A stretch of 64,000 nt of DNA from Sulfurihydrogenibium azorense Az-Fu1 (GCF_000021545.1 NC_012438.1:680003-744002), one strand, 5' to 3'; counted from the first letter of the stretch, positions 17,329-25,917 are shown. A program made the numbers and translations. The notes: generated by a model not told the origin, from the sequence alone.

Positions 17329-18643
17329 GTTTATCTTTTAGAAAATCAACTATTAATTTAAACTTTCTATCTTTATTCATTGTCTCTTCTACTTTATTAC
17401 AAGCACTGATGATAGTTGAGTGGTTTTTCTTTTTAAAGTATGTGGACAGTGAAGATAAAGGTTCTTCTGTTAGTGTTTTTGATAGATACATAGCTATCTG
17501 TCTTGCCATAACAAGATTTTTGTTTTTTTTATCACTGAGTAAGTCTTTTTTATCAATTTTAAAGTAGCTGCAAACTTCATCTATAATACTATCCACAGAA
17601 ATAGATTTAATCTCTTGAAGTTCTACAACATCTTTTAAAACTGTTTTTGCCACTTCAAGGTTTAGTGGTTTACCCATTATATCACAGTATGCTTTCAATC
17701 TTTTAACAGCTCCTTCAAGTTCCCTAACACTTGAATTGACTATCTTACCTAAGAAGATAGCAACTTCTCTAGGTATTTCTATGCCGTACTCACTGGCTTT
17801 TTTATTTATTATATTCACTTTTGTTTCTAAATCTGGCTTTGTTATTTCTACAATTAAGCCACTGTTAAACCTACTTATTAATCTTTTTTCTATACCTTTA
17901 AGGCTATTTGGCGGTTGGTCTGATGATAGTATAATCTGTTTTCCTGCGGTGTAGAGTATGTTAAATATGTGATAGAACTCTATCTGAGTTCTTTCTTTAC
18001 CAACTAAGAATTGAATATCGTCCATTAGTAGTAAATCTACGTCCTTGTATCTCTTTCTAAACTCTAAAATCATTCCTTTTTGAATGTAAGAAAACATCTC
18101 AGATGCAAAAGTGTCTGCTGTTGTGTATATTATCTTTGCGTTTTGATTTCTTTTTAGTAGATGGTACGCAGTAGCATGTAACATATGAGTTTTTCCAAGA
18201 CCAACGTCTCCATAAATAAAAAGTGGGTTAAATATTTTTCCAGGATTTTCTGCTACAGCTATACATGACTGGTATGCTACTTTGTTGTGATTACCTATAA
18301 CTAAGTTTTTAAATGTGAATTTTGGATTTAAAGTTAAGTATCCGTAGAAGTTTTCATCCTCTCGTTTTTGTTCTTCTTTTTTTATCTCTTTTAATGAAAT
18401 AACTTGTATATTAACGTCTTGTCCTATAACTTTTTTGGCGGATAAAGTTATATCCTCTAATAAATCTGCTAAAATCCAAGTTTTGTATACATTGTCTGGA
18501 GTATATATATATAAGCTGTTTTCTTTGAGTTCTACATAGTCTAATCCGGAAAGTAGTGAATATGTGTTTTCATCTACTTTCTCTTTTAAATCGGCAAGGA
18601 CATTCATCCATATTTTGTTTTTAAAGATTTCCTTGCTTTCCAT
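17315..18643 (-). CDS. dnaA: Chromosomal replication initiator DnaA
   Basis: AAA+ ATPase that melts the replication origin. The N-terminal helicase-loading domain is followed by the Walker A site GDVGLGKTH, Walker B LLLMDDIQFL, sensor motifs in the LSSDQPP and RLISRFNSG regions, and a C-terminal DNA-binding helix-turn-helix around KKKNHSTIISACNKVEE. Length of 442 residues is normal. No dnaN, gyrB or other classical origin neighbours lie beside it, and no convincing cluster of DnaA boxes is visible nearby. A TATAAT at 18676-18681 on the minus strand is a candidate -10 box. Confidence 0.96.
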   Translation of the reverse strand: MESKEIFKNKIWMNVLADLKEKVDENTYSLLSGLDYVELKENSLYIYTPDNVYKTWILADLLEDITLSAKKVIGQDVNIQVISLKEIKKEEQKREDENFYGYLTLNPKFTFKNLVIGNHNKVAYQSCIAVAENPGKIFNPLFIYGDVGLGKTHMLHATAYHLLKRNQNAKIIYTTADTFASEMFSYIQKGMILEFRKRYKDVDLLLMDDIQFLVGKERTQIEFYHIFNILYTAGKQIILSSDQPPNSLKGIEKRLISRFNSGLIVEITKPDLETKVNIINKKASEYGIEIPREVAIFLGKIVNSSVRELEGAVKRLKAYCDIMGKPLNLEVAKTVLKDVVELQEIKSISVDSIIDEVCSYFKIDKKDLLSDKKNKNLVMARQIAMYLSKTLTEEPLSSLSTYFKKKNHSTIISACNKVEETMNKDRKFKLIVDFLKDKLIAS

Positions 18644-18715
18644 TTTATCCCTTTTAATTTATTTTTGGGGTTTAAATTATATTAAAAATTTTTAATTGAT
18701 AATAGTAAAAATTTT

Positions 18716-18743
18716 TTGACAATAGAAAATTTTGTGGTAAAAT
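18716..18743 (+). promoter_or_regulatory. Strong orphan promoter opposite the dnaA side
   Basis: TTGACA (18716-18721), a 16-base spacer and TAAAAT (18738-18743) with an extended TGG just before the -10. It points into the 3' side of the gene at 18781-19068, which is on the other strand, so any transcript would be antisense or a small RNA. No + strand gene follows for several kilobases. Confidence 0.4.
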
Positions 18744-18780
18744 TAATTAATTACACAAAAAACATCTTAATATCAATGAC

Positions 18781-19068
18781 TTATATAATATAGTTGATCT
18801 TTAGATATTCTTTTAGTTCTTGCCTTCTCTCTGTAATTACAAATACTTCCTGAACTGTTGAACCTTTCTTCATGAGTAGTTTTGCACCTGTTTCTGTGTC
18901 GTACTGGTAAGTTATTATCTTTTTACCACTTTGTGCTTTTGGGCTTGTGTATATTCTACCTGGAATTGCTGATTTTATAAGACCCTCTTCAACGAGGGTC
19001 TGTAGGTCTTTTTCAAAATCTTCTATTATTGAATGTTCTCTTTTAATACCTTTTTTTCTGTATTTCAT
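18781..19068 (-). CDS. Conserved-looking small protein of unknown function
   Basis: I do not recognise this 95-residue protein. It is rich in Lys and Glu (start MKYRKKGIKREHSII) with a central strand-rich part (GRIYTSPKAQSGKKIITYQY) and no cysteines, signal or membrane segment. It begins two bases after the stop of the transaldolase-like gene, so it is probably the last gene of a leuA-M23 peptidase-transaldolase unit. Confidence 0.6.
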   Translation of the reverse strand: MKYRKKGIKREHSIIEDFEKDLQTLVEEGLIKSAIPGRIYTSPKAQSGKKIITYQYDTETGAKLLMKKGSTVQEVFVITERRQELKEYLKINYII

Positions 19069-19070
19069 TA

Positions 19071-19727
19071 TTAAAAAGGTTTTTCTGGTACACTTTCCCA
19101 GTCTTTTAAGAATCTCTCTAATCCTATATCAGTTAAAGGATGTTTTGCAAGTTGAGATATTACGTTGTAAGGTATAGTGGCTATATCTGCTCCTATTATT
19201 GCAGATTCAAGAACATGTATCGGATTTCTAACAGATGCTACAATTATCTCTGATTTGAAGCAGTAATTTTCTTTTATTGTCTTTATCTGTCTTATTAAAT
19301 CCATTCCTGTATGGCTTATATCATCTAAACGACCTACAAAAGGTGATATGTAAGAAGCTCCAAGTTTCATAGCTAGTAGTGCTTGTGCCGGTGAGAAAAC
19401 AAGTGTTACATTTGTTTTAATACCTTTACTCTCAAAGTATTTTACAGCTTTTAACCCTTCGACGGTCATAGGTATTTTTATTACTACATTTTTTCCAAGT
19501 TCTGCTAACTTTTCACCTTCCCTTACCATTCCTTGATAGTCTGTACTTGCAACTTCAAGGCTTACGGGTTTATCGGGAACTTCACTTAAAATTTCTTTAA
19601 CAACCTCCATAAATGGTCTTTTCGTTTTTGCTATCAATGTAGGGTTTGTGGTAACTCCATCTAAAAATCCTAAACTGTTTGCCTTTCTTATCTCTTCTAT
19701 GTCTGCTGTATCAATGAAAAACTTCAT
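19071..19727 (-). CDS. Transaldolase / fructose-6-phosphate aldolase family protein
   Basis: Class I aldolase of 218 residues. It would interconvert sugar phosphates of the pentose phosphate pathway. [16 protein letters not shown] opens the barrel, the Schiff-base Lys is in [15 protein letters not shown], and [15 protein letters not shown] and the [13 protein letters not shown] segment are family signatures. The short single-domain form is the TalC/MipB type. It abuts the M23 peptidase gene upstream. Confidence 0.92.
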   Translation of the reverse strand: MKFFIDTADIEEIRKANSLGFLDGVTTNPTLIAKTKRPFMEVVKEILSEVPDKPVSLEVASTDYQGMVREGEKLAELGKNVVIKIPMTVEGLKAVKYFESKGIKTNVTLVFSPAQALLAMKLGASYISPFVGRLDDISHTGMDLIRQIKTIKENYCFKSEIIVASVRNPIHVLESAIIGADIATIPYNVISQLAKHPLTDIGLERFLKDWESVPEKPF

Positions 19728-21023
19728 CTACCTTGCACCTCCTACTGTTTTGTATACATCGTAAAATCTTGTGTTTAACCATTTTATATCAAACCATTCT
19801 ACAGGGTTTACTTCTATACCGTTTACCAAAACTCCGTAGTGTAAATGGTCTCCTACGGCTAAACCAGTAGCTCCTGTTTTCCCTATAAGTTGTCCCTTTA
19901 CCACTTTTTGTCCCTCTTTAACGTTAATCTGGCTTAAGTGGGAGTAAAGAGTATAGACACATAAACCGTGATCTATTATCACGCTGTTTCCATATATACC
20001 TAAAAATCCTGCAAAAACGACTTCTCCATTATTAGAAGCTTTAACGTCTGCATTTTTTACAGAAGCAAAGTCAAAACCTTTATGATATGCATCTGCTCCT
20101 TCTATTATCTGACCGTTGTATCTATACTTTCTATAATCAGCAAAACCACCAAGTTTAGCCGAGTTTTCTAAATATGTAAACTCTCCCTCAAACGTAGGTT
20201 TTAAGTTTTTACACTCTGATGCTTTTTTATGAATTAAATCTTCGTTTCTTTTTCTAATTTCTACGTTTACGTATTTGAAAAGGTCAACTGGATTATTAAA
20301 GTCTTTATCTGATAATGGTTTTACTTTTGTTTGTATAAAGTTATCATCTATATCTAAGATAGATTTTGCATAGTTAATCCATTTTACATTTATTTTTAAT
20401 CCTTGATTAACAGTGTTTCCTGCGTAGTCTGATGCGTTTAGTACTATAGGTTTTACACTTTCAAAGTGGTAAGGAATACTAAAAGGACAGACATATGTTT
20501 GGTTTATCTTTAAGCATTTAAAGTTAACATCACCTACGTTAACATTTACACTTTTTAGTTCTTCGTTTGCTTGGAGAAAAACAAATCCAGTTCCACCGTT
20601 AATCATATTTTGGGTGTAGTTTAGTATTGAGATAACAGGTGGTGTAAGGTCAATGTTAATCTCTCTTTCTAATACAGTTTTATTTTTAAGTAAGGATTTA
20701 TCTACAGCTTGCACCATCAAAACTGCTTTTCCTTCAAAAAGACCATAACTTTTAGGATTTACTTTTAATCTTATTTCTTCCTCTTTTTTACCGTCTAAAT
20801 TTTTACTGTATATCTTTATGACGTTGTTTCCTTGCTTTAAAAAGATTTCAACATCTTTCAATCCCGGTTTTTCATCTTTTACATAAATATCAACAATACC
20901 TTCACTACCTATAGAATTTAAACCTTTATATTCTACTGTCGGTTTTGAAAAATTAATAATTCCGCTAAAGTAAGCTAAACCTAAGACTACTATAAAAAAT
21001 AAGATTACAAATAACTTCCTCAT
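19728..21023 (-). CDS. M23-family (LytM-type) cell-wall peptidase, membrane-anchored
   Basis: 431 residues. An N-terminal hydrophobic helix (LFVILFFIVVLGLAYF) anchors or exports it. A long middle region rich in predicted strands resembles an Ig-like fold. The C-terminal domain carries the zinc ligands of M23 metallopeptidases: His and Asp in YHKGFDFAS and HxH in DHLHYG, plus HGLCVYTLYSHLS. It probably trims peptidoglycan cross-links in the envelope. It starts directly after the leuA stop and ends directly before the transaldolase-like gene. Confidence 0.88.
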   Translation of the reverse strand: MRKLFVILFFIVVLGLAYFSGIINFSKPTVEYKGLNSIGSEGIVDIYVKDEKPGLKDVEIFLKQGNNVIKIYSKNLDGKKEEEIRLKVNPKSYGLFEGKAVLMVQAVDKSLLKNKTVLEREINIDLTPPVISILNYTQNMINGGTGFVFLQANEELKSVNVNVGDVNFKCLKINQTYVCPFSIPYHFESVKPIVLNASDYAGNTVNQGLKINVKWINYAKSILDIDDNFIQTKVKPLSDKDFNNPVDLFKYVNVEIRKRNEDLIHKKASECKNLKPTFEGEFTYLENSAKLGGFADYRKYRYNGQIIEGADAYHKGFDFASVKNADVKASNNGEVVFAGFLGIYGNSVIIDHGLCVYTLYSHLSQINVKEGQKVVKGQLIGKTGATGLAVGDHLHYGVLVNGIEVNPVEWFDIKWLNTRFYDVYKTVGGAR

Positions 21024-22574
21024 CTACACTCCTTCAGATATCCTCTTTTCTAAAAATGCCTTTCTTGCAGTGTATTTATTGTAAGCGTCGACGTAAGCTT
21101 TTAAACTTGCTTCTATAATGTCTGTTGATGTTCCCTTTCCAGAAGCAACGTAATCTGTATCATCAAACTTAACCAACACTCTAACTTCTCCCATAGCATC
21201 TTTACCAGAAGATAAAGATCTTATTGTATAATCTAAGAGTTTACCTTTTATACCTATTGCCTTTTCTACAGCGTTAATTACGCTGTCTATAGGCCCATCA
21301 CCCGAAGCTGTAGATATTATCTCTTCTCCGTCTTTTTCTATTTTTACAGTTGCAGAAGGTATAACGTTGTCTCCACTTACTACATGGAAGTAGCTAACCT
21401 TAACTTCGTTTTCAAAGAATGAAAACTCTTCTAATATCAACGCTTCTATATCCTCATCAAACACTTCCTTTTTCTTGTCTGCAAGTTTTTTGAACTTTAA
21501 AAACAATGAGTCTATCTCCGCATCTGATAGGTTTGTGTATCCCAACTCTTGAAGTCTTGTTTTAAATGCATGTCTTCCTGAGTGTTTTCCAAGAACTATT
21601 TTTGATTTAGGTACTCCTACATCTTCAGCTCTCATTATTTCGTAAGTTTCTCTGTGGGCTAATATTCCGTGTTGATGTATTCCAGCTTCGTGGGCAAAGG
21701 CGTTGTCCCCTACGATTGCCTTGTTTGGCTGGACAAAACTTCCTGTAATTCTACAGAGCAATCTACTTGTTTTGTATATCTCTTTAGTGTTTATAGTAGT
21801 GTAAATTCCTTTAAAGTAATCGTGTCTAACTTTTATAGCCATTACTACTTCTTCTACAGCTGCGTTTCCTGCTCTCTCTCCAATACCGTTAACTGTAGCG
21901 TGAACCTGTCTTGCTCCATTTTTTACAGCTGCCAAAGAGTTTGCTACTGCTAAACCAAGGTCGTTATGACAGTGAACACTTATAACAGCTTTATCTATAT
22001 TTGGAACATTATTTTTTATATCTTTTATAAGCTGTCCAAACTCTTCTGGAATGGCATAACCTACTGTGTCAGGTACATTTATAGTTTTAGCTCCAGCTTT
22101 TATAACAGCTTCAAAAACCCTATATAAAAACTCTCTCTCAGACCTAAAAGCGTCCTCTGCTGAAAACTCAACATCATCTGTGTATTTTAAAGCGTATTTA
22201 ACAGCTGCAACAGCTCTTTCTACAACTTCGTCTGGTGTCATTTTCAATTTGTACTGCATATGAATTGGAGATGTTGCTATAAATGTATGTATTCTTCTAT
22301 TTTCAGCTGCTAAAAGTGCTTCTCCAGCTTTATCTATATCAGATTGTAATGCCCGTGCTAATGAACAAACTATAGCGTTTTTTACTTCTTCTGCTACTCT
22401 TTTTACGGCTTCAAAGTCTCCCTCTGAAGCAGCTGCAAACCCTGCCTCAATAACGTCTACTCCCAACTTTTCAAGTTGTAAAGCCATCTTTACTTTTTCT
22501 TCAACAGTCATAGAAAACCCTGGAGCTTGCTCTCCATCTCTTAAAGTTGTATCAAATATAATTAACTTTTCCAT
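21024..22574 (-). CDS. leuA: 2-isopropylmalate synthase
   Basis: Condenses acetyl-CoA with 2-oxoisovalerate, the first step of leucine synthesis. DTTLRDGEQAPG at the N-terminus, HCHNDLGLAVANSLAA with metal-binding His, GIGERAGNAA and the C-terminal LeuA regulatory domain (GDGPIDSVINAVEKAIG) are visible. I chose the ATG at 22574 because GTGGAGG just upstream is its ribosome binding site; a GTG at 22586 would put that site inside the gene. A promoter with TTGATA and CATATT (17-base spacer) lies at 22615-22643 on the minus strand. Confidence 0.95.
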   Translation of the reverse strand: MEKLIIFDTTLRDGEQAPGFSMTVEEKVKMALQLEKLGVDVIEAGFAAASEGDFEAVKRVAEEVKNAIVCSLARALQSDIDKAGEALLAAENRRIHTFIATSPIHMQYKLKMTPDEVVERAVAAVKYALKYTDDVEFSAEDAFRSEREFLYRVFEAVIKAGAKTINVPDTVGYAIPEEFGQLIKDIKNNVPNIDKAVISVHCHNDLGLAVANSLAAVKNGARQVHATVNGIGERAGNAAVEEVVMAIKVRHDYFKGIYTTINTKEIYKTSRLLCRITGSFVQPNKAIVGDNAFAHEAGIHQHGILAHRETYEIMRAEDVGVPKSKIVLGKHSGRHAFKTRLQELGYTNLSDAEIDSLFLKFKKLADKKKEVFDEDIEALILEEFSFFENEVKVSYFHVVSGDNVIPSATVKIEKDGEEIISTASGDGPIDSVINAVEKAIGIKGKLLDYTIRSLSSGKDAMGEVRVLVKFDDTDYVASGKGTSTDIIEASLKAYVDAYNKYTARKAFLEKRISEGV

Positions 22575-22614
22575 AGTGTCCTCCACAATTTAAAAGTAAT
22601 TCTTAATAAGAAAA

Positions 22615-22643
22615 AATATGATACCATAAAAACTATTTATCAA
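22615..22643 (-). promoter_or_regulatory. leuA promoter
   Basis: On the minus strand TTGATA (22638-22643) and CATATT (22615-22620) are 17 bases apart, about 40 bases before the leuA ATG. No leader peptide or T-box structure is evident in the short leader. Confidence 0.4.
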
Positions 22644-22648
22644 GGAAT

Positions 22649-22676
22649 TTGCTTTTCTCTGTCTTTGTGTTAAAAT
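22649..22676 (+). promoter_or_regulatory. Peroxiredoxin-tatA promoter
   Basis: TTGCTT (22649-22654), a 16-base spacer and TAAAAT (22671-22676), 32 bases before the ATG of the peroxiredoxin gene. Confidence 0.4.
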
Positions 22677-22708
22677 TTTATCAGTAAAGTAAGCTAAGGA
22701 GAATAAAT

Positions 22709-23176
22709 ATGGCAAAAATAATCCAAAATTTTGAGCTATTTAATGCAGAAGAAAAGAAAGTGTCTTTAAATCAACTTTTAGGGGAAGGTAAACCTATTTT
22801 CGTATACATATATCCAACAGATGAAAAGTTTAGATGTAACAGATCTGAATGCCCATTTAAAGAAAACTTAGAAAAAATAGCCTCTTTAGGAGTGATTGTT
22901 GTTGGAATAAGTGAAGACCCAATCGAAGTCCATAGAAAATTTAAATCAGATTACAATATAACATTTGAGCTTCTCTCAGATCCAACTTTAACAGTTATAA
23001 AAGGGTTAGGAGCATATGAGAAAGTTGACGTAAATGGAATAGAGAAAGAAAAGATAATAAGAACAGGAATACTTGTTGATGAAAAGGGTTATATAGTAAA
23101 AATTTGGAAACCAGAAAGAATAGAAGAGTCTGTTGATGAGATAATAGAAGAAATTAAAAAACTTAAAAAAATTTAA
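22709..23176 (+). CDS. Bcp-type peroxiredoxin with altered active site
   Basis: Thiol peroxidase family of 155 residues. It keeps the two Cys separated by four residues (CNRSEC) seen in Bcp-type enzymes and the Pro seven residues before the first Cys. The usual Thr three residues before the peroxidatic Cys is Lys here (YPTDEKFRC in place of the TPGC context). SDPTLTVIKGLGAY and RTGILVDEKGYIVKIWKP follow the family pattern. It is followed after 14 bases by tatA. Activity may differ from normal Bcp because of the substitution. Confidence 0.85.
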   Translation: MAKIIQNFELFNAEEKKVSLNQLLGEGKPIFVYIYPTDEKFRCNRSECPFKENLEKIASLGVIVVGISEDPIEVHRKFKSDYNITFELLSDPTLTVIKGLGAYEKVDVNGIEKEKIIRTGILVDEKGYIVKIWKPERIEESVDEIIEEIKKLKKI

Positions 23177-23190
23177 TTAGGAGGTTTAAA

Positions 23191-23415
23191 ATGGGTTCAA
23201 TAGGATTACCAGAGTTACTTATTATATTTGGAATACTTGTTTTACTCTTTGGAGCCAAAAAACTTCCAGAGATAGGAAGAGGTTTAGGCGAAGGTATAAG
23301 AAGTTTCAAGCAGGCTTTTTCAGGTGAAGAAAAGAAAGAAGAAGAAAAAGTGATTAAACCAAAAGAAGTAGAAGCTGAGGTGGTAAAAAAAGAAAAAGTA
23401 GAAGAAAAAACTTAA
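23191..23415 (+). CDS. tatA: Twin-arginine translocase subunit TatA
   Basis: Pore-forming Tat component, needed for export of folded proteins such as the hydrogenase small subunit at 5291. A single N-terminal membrane helix (LPELLIIFGILVLLFGAKKL) is followed by the hinge PEIGRGLGEGIRSFK, an amphipathic helix and a charged Glu/Lys tail. Length of 74 residues is typical. AGGAGG at 23180-23185 precedes the ATG. No tatC is nearby. Confidence 0.95.
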   Translation: MGSIGLPELLIIFGILVLLFGAKKLPEIGRGLGEGIRSFKQAFSGEEKKEEEKVIKPKEVEAEVVKKEKVEEKT

Positions 23416-23545
23416 AAGTGTTTTTAATCATTCAATAATTTTATTTTTATTATTCTTAGTGGCTTTTTCTTTAAAAGCTGAAGGTAAAGATTTTTCTTCT
23501 AGTTTACTTGATAAAGATGTTGAAATAATGTATCATCATCAATGA
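23402..23545 (+). pseudogene. Decayed open frame encoding a signal-peptide-like sequence
   Basis: In a frame different from tatA, codons 23402-23545 read KKKLKSVFNHS, then the hydrophobic run IILFLLFLVAFSLKAEG, then a short polar stretch, and stop at TGA. A TAG precedes the first Lys codon and there is no ATG, GTG or TTG start. This looks like the remains of a small secreted protein gene behind tatA. The rest of 23546-23670 is AT-rich with no gene that I can support. Confidence 0.35.
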
Positions 23546-23670
23546 TGAAAAGTTCATTTGGAACAAAGAGAAAACTTCCTCACTCTTTTAAAAATTTCTA
23601 CTCTTGATAGATATAGCTAAATATCTAAGGGCGAATTTTTAATTTTAAAATAAAGTTTTAATGAGTAAAA

Positions 23671-23743
23671 TGGTCGGTAGAGGACTTGAACCTCTGACCC
23701 CCTGCGTGTCGAGCAGGTGCTCTGCCAACTGAGCTAACCGACC
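23671..23743 (-). tRNA. tRNA-Val (anticodon GAC)
   Basis: 73-base cloverleaf on the minus strand. Acceptor GGTCGGT pairs with ACCGACC, the discriminator is A, and the anticodon stem CCTGC/GCAGG encloses TCGACAC. CCA is not encoded. Third gene of a Lys-Glu-Val tRNA cluster. Confidence 0.95.
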
Positions 23744-23780
23744 AAAAAAAGAATTATTAAGAAAGGATATGATTGAAAAA

Positions 23781-23855
<75 letters not shown>

Positions 23856-23870
23856 ATATTCTTTTTGAAG

Positions 23871-23943
23871 TGAGTCGCCTGGGAATCGAACCCAGGACCA
23901 CCGGTTTAAAAGACCGGTGCTCTACCGACTGAGCTAGCGACTC
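23871..23943 (-). tRNA. tRNA-Lys (anticodon TTT)
   Basis: 73-base cloverleaf on the minus strand. Acceptor GAGTCGC with GCGACTC, anticodon loop CTTTTAA in a CCGGT/ACCGG stem, discriminator A, no encoded CCA. First gene of the cluster. Confidence 0.95.
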
Positions 23944-23959
23944 ACAACTACAGATCAAT

Positions 23960-23988
23960 AATATACCACATTAGTTGATTCTATGCAA
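23960..23988 (-). promoter_or_regulatory. Promoter of the tRNA Lys-Glu-Val cluster
   Basis: On the minus strand TTGCAT (23983-23988) and TATATT (23960-23965) are 17 bases apart, with an extended TGG before the -10. The tRNA-Lys gene starts 16 bases downstream. Confidence 0.45.
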
Positions 23989-24031
23989 CTGTTTTATTAC
24001 AATAGATGGAAAACTTTTGTGAGGTTATTAC

Positions 24032-24907
24032 ATGAAAATCGTAGATAAATTAAAAAAGGAGAAAGTATCTATATCTTTTGAATTTTTTCCTCCAAAAACA
24101 AAAGAGTTAGAAGATTCTTTGTTTAAAACTATTGAGGAATTAAAACCTATAAACCCTACTTTTGTATCTGTCACTTACGGAGCTGGAGGAAGTACAAGGG
24201 AAAAGACAAGAGATATTGTGAAAAAAATTCATGAAGAAACAAACCTTACAGTTATGGCACATTTGACCTGTGTAGGACATTCAAAACAAGAAATCAAACA
24301 GATTTTAGAAGATTACAAAAATATTGGTATTGAAAATATATTAGCTCTTAGGGGAGATATACCTCTGTCTTTTGATAAAAAAGATATTCCTTTAGATGGT
24401 TGTAAACATGCATTTGAGTTAGTATCTCTTATTAAAGATAACTTCGGAGACTACTTTTGTATAGCTGTAGCATCTTATCCGGAAGGGCATCCAGAAAGTC
24501 CAAACCTTGAAAGGGATATTTACTACTTTAAACAAAAAGTAGAAGCTGGAGCTGATTTTTCTATTACTCAGATGTTTTTCGACAACTCTTACTTTTATGA
24601 TTTTTTAGATAGATGTACAAAAGCTGGCGTAAATATTCCCATTATTCCTGGTATTATGCCGATTACAAACTTCAATCAGATAAGAAAGTTTGCATCTTTA
24701 TGTGGTGCTACCATACCAGAAGATGTGGTAAAACTCTTTGAAAAGTATGCAGACAATCCAGAAGAAACTAAAAAAATAGGTATAGAGTTTGCTACAAAAC
24801 AATGTGAAGACTTATTGAAAAATGGCGTAAAGGGCTTACATTTTTACACATTGAATAAGTCAGATGCAACTATCAAAATTTATAATAATATAAAAGCTCT
24901 GTTATAA
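24032..24907 (+). CDS. metF: Methylenetetrahydrofolate reductase
   Basis: FAD enzyme that makes 5-methyltetrahydrofolate, the methyl donor for methionine synthase (metE is in this window). [29 protein letters not shown] and ILALRGDIP are family signatures. Length of 291 residues is normal. Its last codons lie in a 33-bp sequence that is repeated on the far side of the downstream IS element, so the gene remains intact. Removing both mobile elements would bring its stop to 34 bases from the leuC start. Confidence 0.94.
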   Translation: MKIVDKLKKEKVSISFEFFPPKTKELEDSLFKTIEELKPINPTFVSVTYGAGGSTREKTRDIVKKIHEETNLTVMAHLTCVGHSKQEIKQILEDYKNIGIENILALRGDIPLSFDKKDIPLDGCKHAFELVSLIKDNFGDYFCIAVASYPEGHPESPNLERDIYYFKQKVEAGADFSITQMFFDNSYFYDFLDRCTKAGVNIPIIPGIMPITNFNQIRKFASLCGATIPEDVVKLFEKYADNPEETKKIGIEFATKQCEDLLKNGVKGLHFYTLNKSDATIKIYNNIKALL

Positions 24908-24920
24908 TTATTTATACTTT
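24888..24920 (+). repeat. Left 33-bp direct repeat flanking the IS element
   Basis: This 33-bp sequence, containing the last codons and stop of metF plus 13 bases, is repeated without mismatch at 25885-25917. The two copies abut the two ends of the IS exactly. Confidence 0.9.
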
Positions 24921-24967
24921 ACCTTGAGTGAGAAATTCATTTTTTCAATTTTATTTCTAATAAAAAG

Positions 24968-25009
24968 CCAAAAGTAGCTCGGGTTATAATATACCCAAAC
25001 TACTTTTGG
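24968..25009 (+). other. Hairpin overlapping the transposase ribosome binding site
   Basis: CCAAAAGTAG (24968-24977) pairs with CTACTTTTGG (25000-25009), with an inner GGGT/ACCC pair. The right arm runs into GGGAGG, the ribosome binding site of the transposase. A transcript entering from metF would fold and hide the site; this is a common way for IS elements to limit transposase made from outside promoters. Confidence 0.6.
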
Positions 25010-25020
25010 GAGGTCAAAAA

Positions 25021-25857
25021 ATGCAACTGGAAAAGTCTTATAACATACTTCTCAAAAATTTTCAATCATTTAAAGTTTCTTTTTATAAGAATACAGCTAA
25101 ATCTAATGCTGGTAGAAAACCAAAAATTACCGATGAAGAAATAGCAGCAGTTTTCATCTTATCATACATAACTGGAATGCCTGTTTTGAAAATAGCAAGA
25201 CAATTTATTGATGACTCTATAAAGTCTTATCACATATTCAGAAAATCAAGAATTAAAAGAATATACGAACTGCTTAGAATATATCTACAAATGAGAATAC
25301 TGTCTGTAATTATAGAAGTTTTGGTATCTAATAAAAAACCAAGGCTTATAGTAGATGGTACAATACTTCCAGTAGCTAATGTAAACAGAGCAAAAACCCA
25401 GAGAATAAAGAGATTTAATGGAAAGAGGTTTTGGGTAAGAAGAAAAAGAAATCTATACAGTCAACACTACAAAAAAAGAGTAAAATTTGAAGAGATATAC
25501 TATGGAGTGCTTGTTATGATAATTTGTGATACAAAGGGAAGAGTTTATGACATTTGGTTTCATCCAGCAAGTTATCATGAAGTTAAATCTTTTAGGTTAA
25601 GAGCAAAAACTAGTATTTGGTTTAAAAGACTTATAAGCCTTTTTGAAGTAATAGGAGACAAAGGCTATAGAGGATGTGAGAATGTTATCGTATGTGAGAC
25701 AAAAGAGGATAAAGCTCAAAGGCAGATTATTGAGAGCGTATTTTCAAGGTTAAAACAATTTAACGCTCTTAGCAGATGGAGAAAAGGTATAACGCTTCTT
25801 TCATATTTGTATGCTTATGCAATAGGTTATAGCTTTTTCAGGTACTGTGAGGTTTAA
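25021..25857 (+). CDS. IS982-like DDE transposase
   Basis: 278-residue transposase. The acidic triad is likely Asp in IVDGTILPVANV, Asp in VIGDKGYRG and Glu in IIESVFSRLKQF. The N-terminal part (TDEEIAAVFILSYITGMP) is a DNA-binding helical region. I chose ATG 25021, because GGGAGG at 25008-25013 is its ribosome binding site; the upstream TTG at 25006 would place that site inside the gene. The frame is intact, so the element may still be active. IS982 is the best guess; another IS5-like group is possible. Confidence 0.8.
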   Translation: MQLEKSYNILLKNFQSFKVSFYKNTAKSNAGRKPKITDEEIAAVFILSYITGMPVLKIARQFIDDSIKSYHIFRKSRIKRIYELLRIYLQMRILSVIIEVLVSNKKPRLIVDGTILPVANVNRAKTQRIKRFNGKRFWVRRKRNLYSQHYKKRVKFEEIYYGVLVMIICDTKGRVYDIWFHPASYHEVKSFRLRAKTSIWFKRLISLFEVIGDKGYRGCENVIVCETKEDKAQRQIIESVFSRLKQFNALSRWRKGITLLSYLYAYAIGYSFFRYCEV

Positions 25858-25884
25858 TTATGGCATTAATTTCTCACTCAACGT

Positions 25885-25917
25885 ATATAAAAGCTCTGTT
25901 ATAATTATTTATACTTT
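25885..25917 (+). repeat. Right 33-bp direct repeat flanking the IS element
   Basis: Perfect copy of 24888-24920, starting at the base after the right end of the IS. It repeats the end of metF and part of the original metF-leuC spacer. Confidence 0.9.

Larger units (their letters stand above)
24921..25884 (+). mobile_element. IS982-like insertion sequence (964 bp)
   Basis: Ends are inverted repeats that match at 18 of the first 20 positions: ACCTTGAGTGAGAAATT at 24921 and, on the other strand from 25884, ACGTTGAGTGAGAAATT. Both begin with AC, as in the IS982 family, and the total length also fits. One transposase gene fills the element. The flanking direct repeats are 33 bp, far longer than normal target duplications. 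Confidence 0.75.

Noticed and set aside
18644-18780. Possible replication origin beside dnaA
   Set aside because: The spacer is AT-rich but I find no cluster of TTATNCACA-like boxes and no usual origin neighbours such as dnaN or gyrB.
22575-22586. GTG start for leuA at 22586
   Set aside because: It would place the GGAGG ribosome binding site inside the gene; ATG 22574 is correctly spaced from it.
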